From Sciurus carolinensis (taxonomy: Eukaryota; Chordata; Mammalia; Rodentia; Sciuridae): 64,000 nucleotides of DNA. The stretch is from NCBI RefSeq assembly GCF_902686445.1, contig NC_062213.1, forward strand, positions 53,860,268 through 53,924,267, read 5' to 3'. A program made the position numbers and the translations under genes. Under the pieces are notes generated by a model, which worked only from the letters and a program-made list of their open reading frames with translations, had not been told where the DNA came from and did no database searches. Shown here piece after piece: positions 34,916-46,158 of the stretch; the first letter of the stretch is position 1, and each line of letters begins with the position of its first letter.

Positions 34916-37900
34916 GGAAATTCTTTTCTTGTAGTAGATTTGGAGTAAATGAAGAAATTTTCTGAGAAGAAGAGTGAAATTCAAGCCTGGATGCCTATGA
35001 AAGGTTTGAAGACATAAGAGAGAATCTAGAAAGGATACTGATGTACACTTCTTGTTGTGTGCAGTTTATTATATTGGTACTGTTAGTCACAAACTTAATT
35101 TAGTTAGCACATATGAGATAAGTGTTGGAGACTGGGAAAATACATATTTTTGCTATAAATATTTTTGAATAAGGAAAACAATCTTATCTGAAAAGAAATA
35201 AAGATCCATTCTTTCCTTTGTGACAATGAATTGAATCCAATTTAAGGATACCAGGTATTTTATGGGTTCCAAAATGTAATTCCTAAAATATAGTTATTTG
35301 TCTAATTGACAGTTTTATACCTCTGGTGGTTTAATTTGAAAGTAAGGGAAGATAATTGCACTTTTAATTTTCTCATTTTCTACCAAGGAAAATGTTCTTG
35401 ACAATAATCTTCCCACTTTTTTGAGAGAAAATTGCTCTGTTAGAGATGCCACTTTGAATATCATGAACTTTTAAGCAGGATTTTATTATATAAGATGCAT
35501 ATTATTTAATTACTGTAGTTGCTATAATTTCTAAACCTACATAAAAACTGATTTGATTGATTATGAAGGAAAAGTAAGAATGAATTAATTTAAGTAAACT
35601 TAATATTCTGATTTTTCTGTACCTATAAAGTTTCGATGCTCCTATCAGACATCTATAATAGCACAAAATGAACAAAGAGTTCAACATTAAAATTGCTTTC
35701 CTAGCCAGAGACTCAATTTTTTCTTATCATCATAGACCTTCTATTTTCACAGCACATACTTCTTTAAAACAAATCTCATGATTCCTCTGAAGCCTGTTTC
35801 CTGGTTGTCACAAATTATTTCTCCATTAAAAATATCCACAACTCAAAACCAAGATTAAGTAGCTGCCTGAAAATGTTGCTCCCTGCCCATCTCCTCCTCC
35901 TTGCCACTAAGGAGTCCTTGCAAAGGAGAAGTTTACTATACTATTTACATTTCTGTGTGTCCCTGCAGTGTCCCCCTCCCCACCCCAAAAAAGATTTTAA
36001 CCACAATTTTTATGCATTACACTTTTTTCTATGAGAAAATAAGCAGTCTATTGTATCTTTTCTTAGTCACACTTATTGAATCTTTTCTTATTAAAATGTA
36101 GAGATATGAAAAGTATTTCAATGCAAAAATAAAATATCACAGGTCTATAAAATTCTGAAACTAAGGTTAGAATATGTGAAGGATGAGGAAGAAGGACTTG
36201 GTAGGGCAGCTACTACTGCAGATAACATAGCAGATTCTTATTGAGTGGAGAGCCATGCATGGGTGAAAAATTAAAGGTTTATAAACAAATCATGAACTGA
36301 ATGAAACCAAAACAAAACTCTTTGCAAATGCAGCGTATATTTTCATGTGTCCTATGAGTTGCCATATGATTAGCTGGGTATATTTGTGTTTACTGATGAC
36401 ATAGTTGTCCTCAAAACAATCTCCTTTTATGCCATTGTGAATATGTGACTCATGGAGTAGTAAAAACCCTTCATGTTTTATTTAACTAGTATTAGAACCT
36501 ATTTCTTTCTGTATATTCAATAAAGAAATAGAACAGAGATACCATAAGACCTTATGGATCTTCCAGAGGCATATCCTTCAAAGAATCATACTTTATACTT
36601 AAGCATGGTAAGAATTATGAAAAATACTGAGAGGTAAGAAAATTAATAATAGGACATTTTTTCTAGTTGTGGAGAGCAGAAGTAATTTAGACACTATACC
36701 CAAGTAAACAATGCTAGACTTGAAATTCTAAAAATCAGAGAATAAAATGAATAAATAATAGAACAAAAAAGTTTATGTATAGGGAGTAAGGTGGTGTTCT
36801 CTGAGGCCAGGAGAGCATAATGGGAGAAAATTACCTGAGACAAAATTCAGGGAATACAGTTGAGAAGTGAGATTGGAAGCATGCAAGAGTGCATTAGTTT
36901 TACAGTTATTAGAACTTTCACCTTTTCCTTGCTAGAAGTGGACATCCTTTACCTCATTTAGGAAAAGAAATGAAGTTATGAAATTAATAATTATTTTCCA
37001 GAACAGATAGAGGTCATTGAAAACAGCATGTAATCTTTAAGATTGATGTTTAAAAGTGTCTTGTACATGAATTTTAATAATATCTTAAGTTTTTATATAA
37101 AGGCTTTTTTTCATACTGCACAGTATTTATTTATTTGGGGACAAAAGAAGACTCTTTTGATATCACTGCCCACAACTAGGTAACCATGTTTAAGCCCTTC
37201 CTGTGACAGGGTGAAGGTTGGCTGACATGTGGGATTCCACAGTGATCACACAGCTTTATGTTGGTTCTTGAGTGCTGTCAGAAACTTGGGGAGTGTCCAT
37301 GACTGTGCTTCTATTTTTAGTGGAATTAATATTTCAAAAGAGTCTACCTCTGTATATTGCATTAAATAATAATGAATTGAATTATGCCTGACAGCTGTTT
37401 TCCATTTGTGTTATTTTTTCCTCACATAAGAAAATAATAATTCACATTACTTTAGTAACATGAATCTACTTGACAGCTATGTGATTTTCTGTCAGTCAGC
37501 TTGGAGGATGGAAGAACACTGATGATGGATTAATTAAATTTAAAAGCAAACAAATATAAAAAATAATAGGTTCTTTAGACATCCACATTTTCATCACTGA
37601 TAGTAACACACATATTCTGAAAAACTGAGGAAATATGCACCAAGCTATTATTTAATTAATGAAATTACAAGGACTATTTATTGGTTTGGTCTCAGAAACA
37701 GAATCAGAATTCAACCAATATTAAAAATTTATGGGATCAAATGTTGAAAAATAAAGAAATCTATTGAATTGGTTTTGCAGTGAAAATTTTTCTTGGAGGT
37801 TTTTCATTTCCATTTTACTTATTTACTTGGTATAATAAGTAGGACACTCAATATTGAAAACATACCTATCCTTTCAGATTTATGTGTTATTATCAAATCT

Positions 37901-38400
37901 TAAGGCAGTTCTGTCAATCAAAATTCATTTCCAAGCATTAGACTGGCTCTTACTCAAAATCCCTGCCATACTAAAGACAAGTACTCATTTATTTGTAACG
38001 TTACATCTCTTTTTAAGGAACTAAATTAATTTTGAAATTAAATATATTTTTCCTATTGCCATTTGTAAAACTCCAATAATTTAACATCTGTGGGAGTTGG
38101 TGCAATGTATAATTCTAGGTGAAGTCAGTCTCATTCCAGCTTATATGAATAATCCCTACAAGTTCATACATATAAAGCCTGTTTTATGGCAACTTTCGAG
38201 AGCCCTAAAATTATTTGAAACCTCTGATCATCTTAAAGAGAGCTAGTCTTGCTTCATGGCTGTTGCATAATTACACCACTATATAATATGAAATTAAAAA
38301 TGTATAAAAATTATTTTGAAGAGCTAGAAAAGAGATAGTATAAGACTCTGATACATGAGAAAGAAATACATAAGTAAAGTCATATAATTATTTCAATTTT
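34916..38400. other. Long non-coding stretch with few recognisable repeats
   Basis: No gene. The segment 37130-37330 is less AT-rich and non-repetitive in appearance, a candidate for unique conserved non-coding sequence. Short open frames (60-66 aa) carry no domains. Confidence 0.4.
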
Positions 38401-39100
38401 CTGCCTAAAGACACTTTCCTGACTGTGGTGCAAAGATACAGAGCCCATGTAGTGTAGAGGGCCACCCTGAGCTAAACAATAATCTCAGAGATTGGGAGTA
38501 ATGAGATGGATGGGATTTGTGATGAAGGACCCTGCAAAGAAAAGAGCAGAGCAGAAATGTGGCACTAGAAGTCTGTATGGGGTTTCCTGCAAGTTTTTGG
38601 CTGAGAACAAGATATTCACATTCATGAGTCCTACTAGACAGCTGGTCCTGTGAGATGAGAGACAGAAGATAACAACTATGCATTTTGGGGAGCTTTTAGA
38701 ATTTTTGTTTGATCAGAAGGGAGAGAACTTGCTATTGCATTCAGTTGATAACTCAGAAATGAAATCAAATATCCAGAAATATGTTAGGAAAAAGGAATAT
38801 ACACTGGGACCAAATATGAAATGGAACCAGATCTTCCCTAGCAAGAATTAAACACCGAGGATGAAGCAGGATCTTCACGTAATATAATTTTCCTACAAAA
38901 CAAAATAAAATAAATGAGATAACAACATGATCAAATTCAATAAAATAAATCATTCTCATTGTCCACCAAGCAGAATTAGCAGAAATGAGAAGCTAGAATA
39001 TGTTACACATAATCAATAAAAGATGCAGTAAATGGAAAGTTTCCCAAGATGATAAGGATGTGGGATTAATCACACAAAAATTTCAAAACCTCAGTTATAA
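38401..39100 (+). other. GC-richer stretch upstream of old L1, possibly its 5' region
   Basis: It lies directly before ORF1-like L1 sequence on the same strand, and its composition would fit an L1 5' UTR. I cannot match it to a specific consensus. The 92-aa minus-strand open frame (38405-38683) has no domain. Confidence 0.35.
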
Positions 39101-39772
39101 ATATTTTATTCATTCTTTAAAAAATGGACATGACCAATGAGATAGGGACAAAATACAAGCACAAAATTATAAACTAGGAACAAAATCAAATGAAAATTCT
39201 AAAACTGAAAATGAACTGAAATTCTAGATCTGAAAGAAAAAAAGAAATCCATATGTCAGCATATTGGACTCTAGAGAGGAAATGTCAAACTTCAATATGA
39301 ATCAGTAAAAATTATCCAATCTGATGATTCAAATTAAAGAAATTAGAAAACAGTATGAGCTGAGTGTCAGGAACAAATGAAATACTAGACTGTATGAGAT
39401 TAGAGTCTCAAAATGAAGGGAGAAAATGCAGTGGAATAAAATACTGGAAAGAATAATAACTGAAAATATTCTAATATTTTTGAAAATATATTATACAAAT
39501 ATAAGGTGCTAATAATTCATCTCAAATAGATAAATAACAGGAAAAGTAATGAGGCACACAACAAACTGCTAAAATCAATAATAAAATAGAATTATTAAAA
39601 CAGTATTTATTATTTATCACAAAATTATTTTCAGGAACAAAACACACAAAAATAGGAAGACATTGCAAAAACAATATTTTAAAGGCTAAAAATAAATATT
39701 TTTAAAAACTGTCAAGTAGATTGTTATAACCAGAGAGAAATATCCTGTAAAAAGGTTGACAAAAAGACATTG

Positions 39773-40149
39773 TGTTAGTGAAATTTCCATCACCATAACA
39801 AATGTCTGATATATATCAATTTATAAGAGAATAAGTTTATTTTGACTGATAGTTTAAAAGATTTTTATCGCATAATAAAATAACCCTATTATTTTGGGCC
39901 TGTGTAAGGCAGCATTTCATGGCACAAATGTGTTGTGAAACAAAACCTGGCTTCTACTAACTGAGAAGTTAAAAGGAGAAAGAGGCTAAGGTCCCACAAT
40001 CCTCTTTAAGATCATGCCCCCAAAGACCTGAAGACCTCTCACATGGCCCTGTCTCTTTAAGATTCCACCACGTATCTAAAGTGCCATTTTGAGGACCAGA
40101 CTTCTATCACATGAACTTATATGGGACAATTAAGATTCAAATAATGGCA
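39773..40149 (+). mobile_element. Older MaLR LTR, 377 bp, inside the old L1
   Basis: TGTTAGTGAAATTTCC...AATGGCA, with a GACATTG direct repeat at each end (39766-39772 and 40150-40156). Blocks 'aagtttattttgactgatag', 'gggcctgtgtaaggcag' and 'gattccaccacgtatctaaa' fit MaLR. It is more diverged than the copies at 19.2 and 62.5 kb. The apparent 7-bp repeat is longer than the usual 5. Confidence 0.82.
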
Positions 40150-40652
40150 GACATTGTAAGATAAATTATGAAAAATCATTTTTGGAAGAACTATAGTACA
40201 AAATGTGCAGTAACATAACTATAATGAAGAAAAAATAATACCAAAATGGAAATTTAGATCTAAAAGAAGGAACAGAGTCCCAAGGAATTGAAAATAAATG
40301 TGTGTGTAATTTTTTCTTATAATTTCTTTAAAAGACAAAAATGTATCTAAGTAATAAATAATGAATAAATAAGACCACTGTGGATTCTATATTATTTAGA
40401 AATGAAATCTGTGACAAGAAGAAGGTATGACATAAATCTAAATATACTTTTTTTAATTTATTTTTTATTATTATTGTATACAAATGGGATACATGTTGTT
40501 TCTCTATTTGTACATGGAGTCAAGTCATACCATTTGTGTAATCATACGTTTACATAGGGCAATGATGTTTGATTCATTATTTTTTTCCCTTCCCCCCACC
40601 CCTCTTTTCCCTCTATACAGTCCTTCTTTCCTTCATTCTTACCACACTCCTT

Positions 40653-40694
40653 ATCCCTAACCCTAAACCTAACCCTAAACCTAATGCTAACCCT
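40653..40694 (-). repeat. Telomere-like tract in the L1 3' UTR
   Basis: On the plus strand it reads as CCCTAA/ACCTAA units ('ccctaaccctaaacctaacc' then 'taaacctaatgctaaccc'). On the L1 sense strand this is TTAGGG/TTTAGG-type sequence. The equivalent place in the L1s at 16.98 kb and 58.69 kb is G-rich but not telomere-like. Confidence 0.9.
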
Positions 40695-40716
40695 TCCCAC
40701 CCCCCAATATATGTCC

Positions 40717-40956
40717 TTATCCGCTTATCAGGGAGATCATTCGTCCTTCAGTTTTTTGAGATTGACTTATCTCACTTAGCATGATATTCTCCAATTTCAT
40801 CCATTTGCCTGCAAATGCCATAATTTTATTATTCTTCATTGCGGAGTAATATTCCATTGTATATATATGCCACAATTTCTTTATCCATTCATCAACTGAT
40901 GGGCATCTAGGTTGGTTCCACAATCTGGCTATGGTGAATTGAGCAGCAATGAACAT
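40717..40956 (-). pseudogene. L1 ORF2 C-terminal remnant
   Basis: Seventy-nine codons containing 'FTIARLWNQPRCPSVDEWIK' and 'MKNNKIMAFAGKWMKLENIM', which parallel the plus-strand L1 at 16.6-16.9 kb. This is the extreme C-terminus of ORF2. Catalytic domains are absent because the element is 5'-truncated. Confidence 0.9.
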
Positions 40957-42060
40957 TGATGTGGCTGTATCTCTGTAGTATGCTGATTTTAAGTCCTTTG
41001 GGTATAGGCCAAGGAGTAGTAAATATACTTTTTATACATTTTTCATATTGTGTATTAAATGACACTCTGAAACCAGATGGAGTGAGTGCAGAAATATAAA
41101 GATGCACATATCCATGCACAATGCAACCACTAAAAAATATATAAAGCCATATTTTGAATATATGATTTAAAGGGAAATGCCAAAAATGTCTCAAATCAAG
41201 GCCAGAAACAGGAATAAAAGGAAGAAAAAAAAGGATAATTACCAAACACAGTCATGAAGTAGGATTATACAAAAATCTATGAATAATTACATTAAACAAC
41301 AATTGAACAAAAATTTAAATTTAATGAAAACATATTCATAAAAAATTAAAATCAAGGAGGGGAATCAACCACATGATGTCTGCAAGAGATGCAAATTAAA
41401 TGCAAAGACATAGGTTGGAAGCTAAAGATGGGGAATAACTGCAACATTAAAAGTGTCAATAGAAAAAAGTTGAATATTTAATAGATATATGCAAAAATAT
41501 TTTTATTGATGTAAAAGTCAATTCTATATGAATTAAAGTCCAAATATACATGCCTTTACCAATAACTTCAAATTACATGAACTAAAAAGTAATAAAACAA
41601 TAAGGAAAAAAAATCAAATTTAAAAAATGATTGATAAATGGTCTTTTCTTAGAATATTTTAGAAAAAACTAAACAAAAAAGAAAAGAAAGTGAAAAAGAA
41701 GATATGAATAACACTTTCAATCAATTTAACAAACATTTAGAGCGAACATGCATAAAAAAGGCAGAATGAATCTGATTTTCAACTGCATAATTGAAACTTT
41801 AGTAAAGTTGACATTATCTCCTTGTAAAACAATACTCAATGAATTTCAGAAGAATGAGCTTTAATTTATTATGATCTCTGACTTTAATGGAATTACTTTA
41901 GAATTTGGTAACAATTTATGTAAAAAACATTAATATTCAGAAAAGAAGTATTGCATTTATAAAGAAGGGTAAAAGAAAAAATCACAACAAAATTGAATGT
42001 ATTTCAAAATAATAGTGAAAATACAGTTAACAATATTTTTATAATAATAGTAGAGTACAG

Positions 42061-42661
42061 ATAATAAAAAAGAAATACTTAAAATGTTTATGCAATTTCC
42101 TCTTTAAGAGAATATTTATCCCTTTTAGAAAGAGGAAGACAAAACTAAATCAAACTGGTAAATATGAGATTTATATTGATCAGGAAGAAATCTGTGAAAT
42201 CCATAGATTTCATTCCATTAAACAATAATTCTTTCACCTGTGACTTCCAAATATTTTCTGAACTGCTAATTTCTATCCCCATAGTTACTCGAATATACCA
42301 TAATTGTTTTCTTGAACTATTTCAATGGTCCACTAAACAATATCTGTCCCATCTACCATCTTATCTCCTCTGACTTCATTCGGCTCTTTCAATCCTCAAA
42401 ATTCAACCAGGCTAAAGCATAAAAGGACTTATTAAATTTTGGCTGTCATTAAGAATTTTGATAATCTTTCCAATTAGCCACATACAAGAAAAGATCATTT
42501 CAAAATGAAAATTGACATTATAGTATGAACACAATTTCCTTAAACTTCTTATTTTAGCATCCAGTCCAACAAAAATTTACTGATGGCATTTACACTGAAG
42601 TTATAATAACAGACTGCCATAATTGGTTTGTTAAATGTAATTTTCACCATCATATATAATC

Positions 42662-42708
<47 letters not shown>

Positions 42709-44325
42709 CATACACACACTCTCCTTTGACAAGCTTTCTTGGTGTTAGAGCATCATTCATACAAAGAAGCAAAATAATTTATACAACATTTAAGATAATA
42801 ATTTAGAGCTCAATGCAATGCACTAATTAATAGAAAATGCAAAATACTTTCTGCTATTTGAAACTTTATTTTATGCAAATGGCTGCTGATATAATAAAGT
42901 TATTCTTGGATAAAAACTCATAATAAAATATATATCTTTTAAGAATGACTATAACACATTTTCTTTTAAACTTTATTCAAAATTCAATATGATTGAATAA
43001 TATATATATTATATTATATATGCATATATATACACATATACCTTGAATTGGAATAGATCACATATTATCCTTTAAAGATTATTCTTCTATAGTATTTGGT
43101 TGTTCTTCATGATCAAAGAAATAGACGAATTGAATTAATTTTAATATTGTTTGGTCTTTCAGGTACAGAGCTAAAAACTGCATACTTTTGTATTATTCCA
43201 ACTTGTAAGTGTGCATAATTTTAAAGGTTCTTACCAGTTTAGCTGTAGTCAATTTTACATGTATAGAATAAAAATAATGACAATATTTTGTCTCTAAAGT
43301 ATTTGGAAACCCAGGTATAAAACTGCTGCAAATTATAAGGTATTACTTTAATAAGATACAAAACACTGAATCCTGAGACTCTTGAGTGTTTCCTTTTAGG
43401 ACATTTCATGTTAATGTATCTCCAGATAATTTTTTTTTTTTTGGCTGTACAGCATATGCCTGCACTCTGTCTCTCTGATAAATGACATCCTCCTACTTTT
43501 TTCTGTACTCTGTAATTTGTGTTATTGAAAATGTAAATCTTCTAGAAAAGAGACCCAGAAATGACTTTGCCAAAAAACTTTCAAAATCTCTAAGTACAGG
43601 CTTTGAAATTATTATTTAAACTTTGCAAAATCAGTCATATTGCCTCTGTTCACCCAATCTTGGTTTCACTTTTTCAATTACTTTTATTAAATTGGTCAGC
43701 TGACTTCTACACCTTTTAATTTAATTTTAAATTATCTCTTTAAATTAGAAAAGTCCCAGGAAGAAACCCAGTAAAAGTACTTTTTTGAATGCTATCCCTG
43801 ATGATGCATCTCATCTCTCTTGGATGAAATTTTGACAATATTATATAGAACTCAACTTGAAGTGTGAAAATCAGCACACTTACATGACAAACACATGAAG
43901 GACTTCGACCTGGCCTGAGGCAAAGTAGATGTTCAGAATCACTTTTTTAAAAATTTTAATTGTATATACAAGTTTAAGCTACAAATTAAGATTCATTAGA
44001 CTTCTTTGTGTTTCTTGAGTTTCTTTGGGTTTCTGATGCATTCTTTCATTAGATTTATCATTATCCTCTGAAAATTATAAGTCTGCTTAATCAATATTGT
44101 ATGCTACAATATAATACTTGCAATAATGAGTGTTCAATGACTCAGTCTGTCAACAGACAAAAGTGTTTCATAATTTTTAGATTTATCTCTCCCCATATGT
44201 ACAATATTTTGGCAGATTCAAAAAGATATAGGATTATGAGAAAAGGTTCTAGTGTTAGAGAGCCGTTCAAATTATATATTATTCATTTAAGAGTCTCACT
44301 ATCATGAACATGTTTTTGATGCATT
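42061..44325. other. AT-rich non-coding stretch
   Basis: No gene. Includes a (TA)n microsatellite listed separately and a TATA-type AT tract at about 42990-43040. The 69-aa frame at 42164 and 68-aa frame at 44101 lack domains. Confidence 0.45.
42665..42715. repeat. (TA)n microsatellite with TACA extension
   Basis: About 20 TA units followed by TACA and CACA units. Confidence 0.97.
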
Positions 44326-44329
44326 AGTA

Positions 44330-44705
44330 GTCAGGCTAGACTAAGTCTTGCTGGAGTAGCAAAACTCCCAATCTGAGGGACTTAAAACAAGAGAATTTTA
44401 GCTTTTCACTCAAGTTATATATCTATTTAGGTTTATCTAGGAAAATGGGATGCAAATTCAAAACCTACTCATCCCAATCAGTTGTGGAAGACACAATTGA
44501 ACATTCTCTGAATAGTCTCTGTAGCTTCTTCATGAAGTAAAAAGACTTCGCAGATTTCAACCTGGAAAGGATTTAATCATGGACCACCATTAGTCACATG
44601 ACTTCACCGGTAATGATGGCTTGGGACTAGGAAGCACCCCTAACCTGTACTCACATGGAAAATAGTTGTAAATATTTGATATAAAGGTCTATTGATTACT
44701 ACCTT
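44330..44705 (+). mobile_element. Ancient LTR (ERVL/MLT-like)
   Basis: 'aggctagactaagtcttgc', 'ctgagggacttaaaacaag', 'ccattagtcacatgacttc', 'gactaggaagcaccccta' and 'ttgattactacc' follow an old mammalian LTR from start to end. Decayed; no duplication seen. Confidence 0.68.
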
Positions 44706-45164
44706 TATTTCTCCCAGTCCTTTAAAGAAAAGAGAATTAAAATGCCATATGCTATAAAGTTGTTTCAAGGAGTTAATTAGATATCGAATGCAAAATTCTT
44801 ATCACAGTGTATAAAGCATAACTTAACACTATTTTATCATTGTAATTATTTTTATCTGCAACAATCTGGTAAAAAAAAGGGAATATCATATTTTTCATGA
44901 TTTTATATATCAATTTTCTTTAAAAAGCATAGAAATCATTAGTAATTTATTCTCTCACCACCGTGAAAAAAATGAAACAGTCTTTTTACCGGGTTTCTGA
45001 TAACACATGTATTTTTTTCACCTTTCCATAGTTTTGTCATTATATTCACAACAAATAATACTGACTTTAAAATAAGATTCCATACTAAATAATCATTGGG
45101 AAAACAACTGTATTGCAGGATTGTAATCCTTTTTCTCTAATCCTTTTGATGCAAGTTAGACACT

Positions 45165-45300
45165 ACTAACATCAGTCTACAGATGAAGAAACAATTTCAC
45201 AAATGAAAAGATATCTGCAAAAAGCCACACAAGTAAACAGCACAGTGAGAATTTGAAGACATCTCTCTGATCTCCAAACTAAAGTGTTCAAAATGCACAG
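45165..45300 (-). mobile_element. MIR SINE, minus strand
   Basis: 'tctacagatgaagaaacaat', 'gccacacaagtaaacagc' and 'gagaatttgaagacatctc' match the reverse MIR core ('cagatgaggaaactga', 'ggtcacacagc'). Confidence 0.78.
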
Positions 45301-45369
45301 CATTTCCCTATTTTAACAATTGCTTACTGTTGTAAGGTTTATAATTACTTCTCACTACTTATTTAGTCT

Positions 45370-45480
45370 TTGCAGTTATTTGTTTGACACTTATTTAGAA
45401 GATGAGCACACTGAAGTTCAAAGATAGTTATATCAATGGCTAAGAATAAAATTAAGTTGCGAGATAGCTTTTTTAAATGA
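45370..45480 (-). mobile_element. Possible second MIR fragment
   Basis: 'agaagatgagcacactgaag' and 'ttcaaagatagttatatc' resemble the same MIR core. Shorter and weaker than its neighbour. Confidence 0.45.
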
Positions 45481-45955
45481 ATTAAGTTTCTGACCTCAGA
45501 CAGCAGGCTTTATTTTTACGATATGATTCTTTGTGAGGCCTTTTTTGTTGTGGTGCACTTGTGCTGGGATCTTCCTGTGCAAAAGTACAGGTTAACCAGT
45601 TGCTATGGTAATGTCAGTCCATGGTCAGTCACTCAGAGCAAAAGCTCAGAGTTACCAGTTTTAACCTTGAAACTCAGATCCCAGCTCCCAGGGATAGAGG
45701 ATTCTGACCATAGCAAGATAACCATAATGTCTCTTCAGCACTGTGACTTTCATGTCTGCCTGCTTTGCCAAAACTTTCTACAAATAACCTTTTGATGACA
45801 AAACCTATATGATAAAAGTGTGGAGCCAGCTCTGGGTCACTGGTCTCAACCAGAGATCAGTTTCCCACCTGATTCCACTGTTCTCTCTAAATGTTTGTGT
45901 GTTTTTCTTAGTCCCTCATCACCCCTCACAGGTTTCTGAATTAATGGTCCTGCAG
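45481..45955. other. Less AT-rich stretch, unassigned
   Basis: Contains a 90-aa plus-strand open frame (45523-45795). It shows no domain, signal peptide with cleavage context or repeat, and no flanking exon evidence. Not called as a gene. Confidence 0.4.
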
Positions 45956-45959
45956 TTCC

Positions 45960-46158
45960 TTGCAGAGCCCAGGGTTGCTTAATCACTACTGAGCCACGTT
46001 CCCTTCTGCCTTTTTTTTTTTTCCCATTTGGAGACAGGGTCTCACTAAGTTACTTAGGCCTCGCTAAGTTGTTGAGGCTGTTTTTGAACTTGTGATCTTC
46101 CTGTCTTACCCTTCATAAGCTCCTGGGATAATAGGTGTGAGCCACCAAACCTGATTCC
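45960..46158 (-). mobile_element. B1-ID composite SINE, minus strand
   Basis: 'gcccagggttgcttaatc', 'ctactgagccacgttcc', a T-rich linker, then 'agacagggtctcactaag', 'cttgtgatcttcctgtc' and 'ataggtgtgagccaccaaac'. The order is the reverse complement of the dimer at 28.5 kb. Confidence 0.93.

Larger units (their letters stand above)
40439..41033 (-). mobile_element. Young L1 3' end, 5'-truncated, minus strand
   Basis: L1 body 40453-41019, flanked by perfect 14-bp repeats TAAATATACTTTTT (40439-40452 and 41020-41033). The tail is at the left, as a T-rich stretch. It contains the last part of ORF2 and a 3' UTR that carries a telomere-like tract. Insertion into the T-rich end of TAAATATACTTTTT fits the L1 endonuclease preference. 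Confidence 0.95.
39100..42060 (+). mobile_element. Old L1 (ORF1 through ORF2 endonuclease), interrupted twice
   Basis: 'aattatccaatctgatgatt', 'agaataataactgaaaatat' and 'aacaaactgctaaaatc' follow ORF1. After two insertions, 'cacatgatgtctgcaagag', 'acataggttggaagctaaag', 'ttagagcgaacatgcat' and 'ctctgactttaatggaatta' follow ORF2 endonuclease in order. The element therefore continues across 39773-40149 and 40453-41019. All frames are broken. The right limit is set where recognisable order ends. Confidence 0.75.

Noticed and set aside
40653..40694. Interstitial telomere from chromosome fusion
   Set aside because: It sits inside an L1 with intact target duplications, so it was carried in by the L1.
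42990..43040. AT-rich palindromic tract as a replication origin or matrix attachment site
   Set aside because: Simple TATA-type sequence is common in this window; nothing specific supports a function.
45523..45795. 90-aa open frame as a small secreted protein
   Set aside because: The hydrophobic start lacks a convincing cleavage context, the remainder has no domain, and no supporting exon structure is visible.
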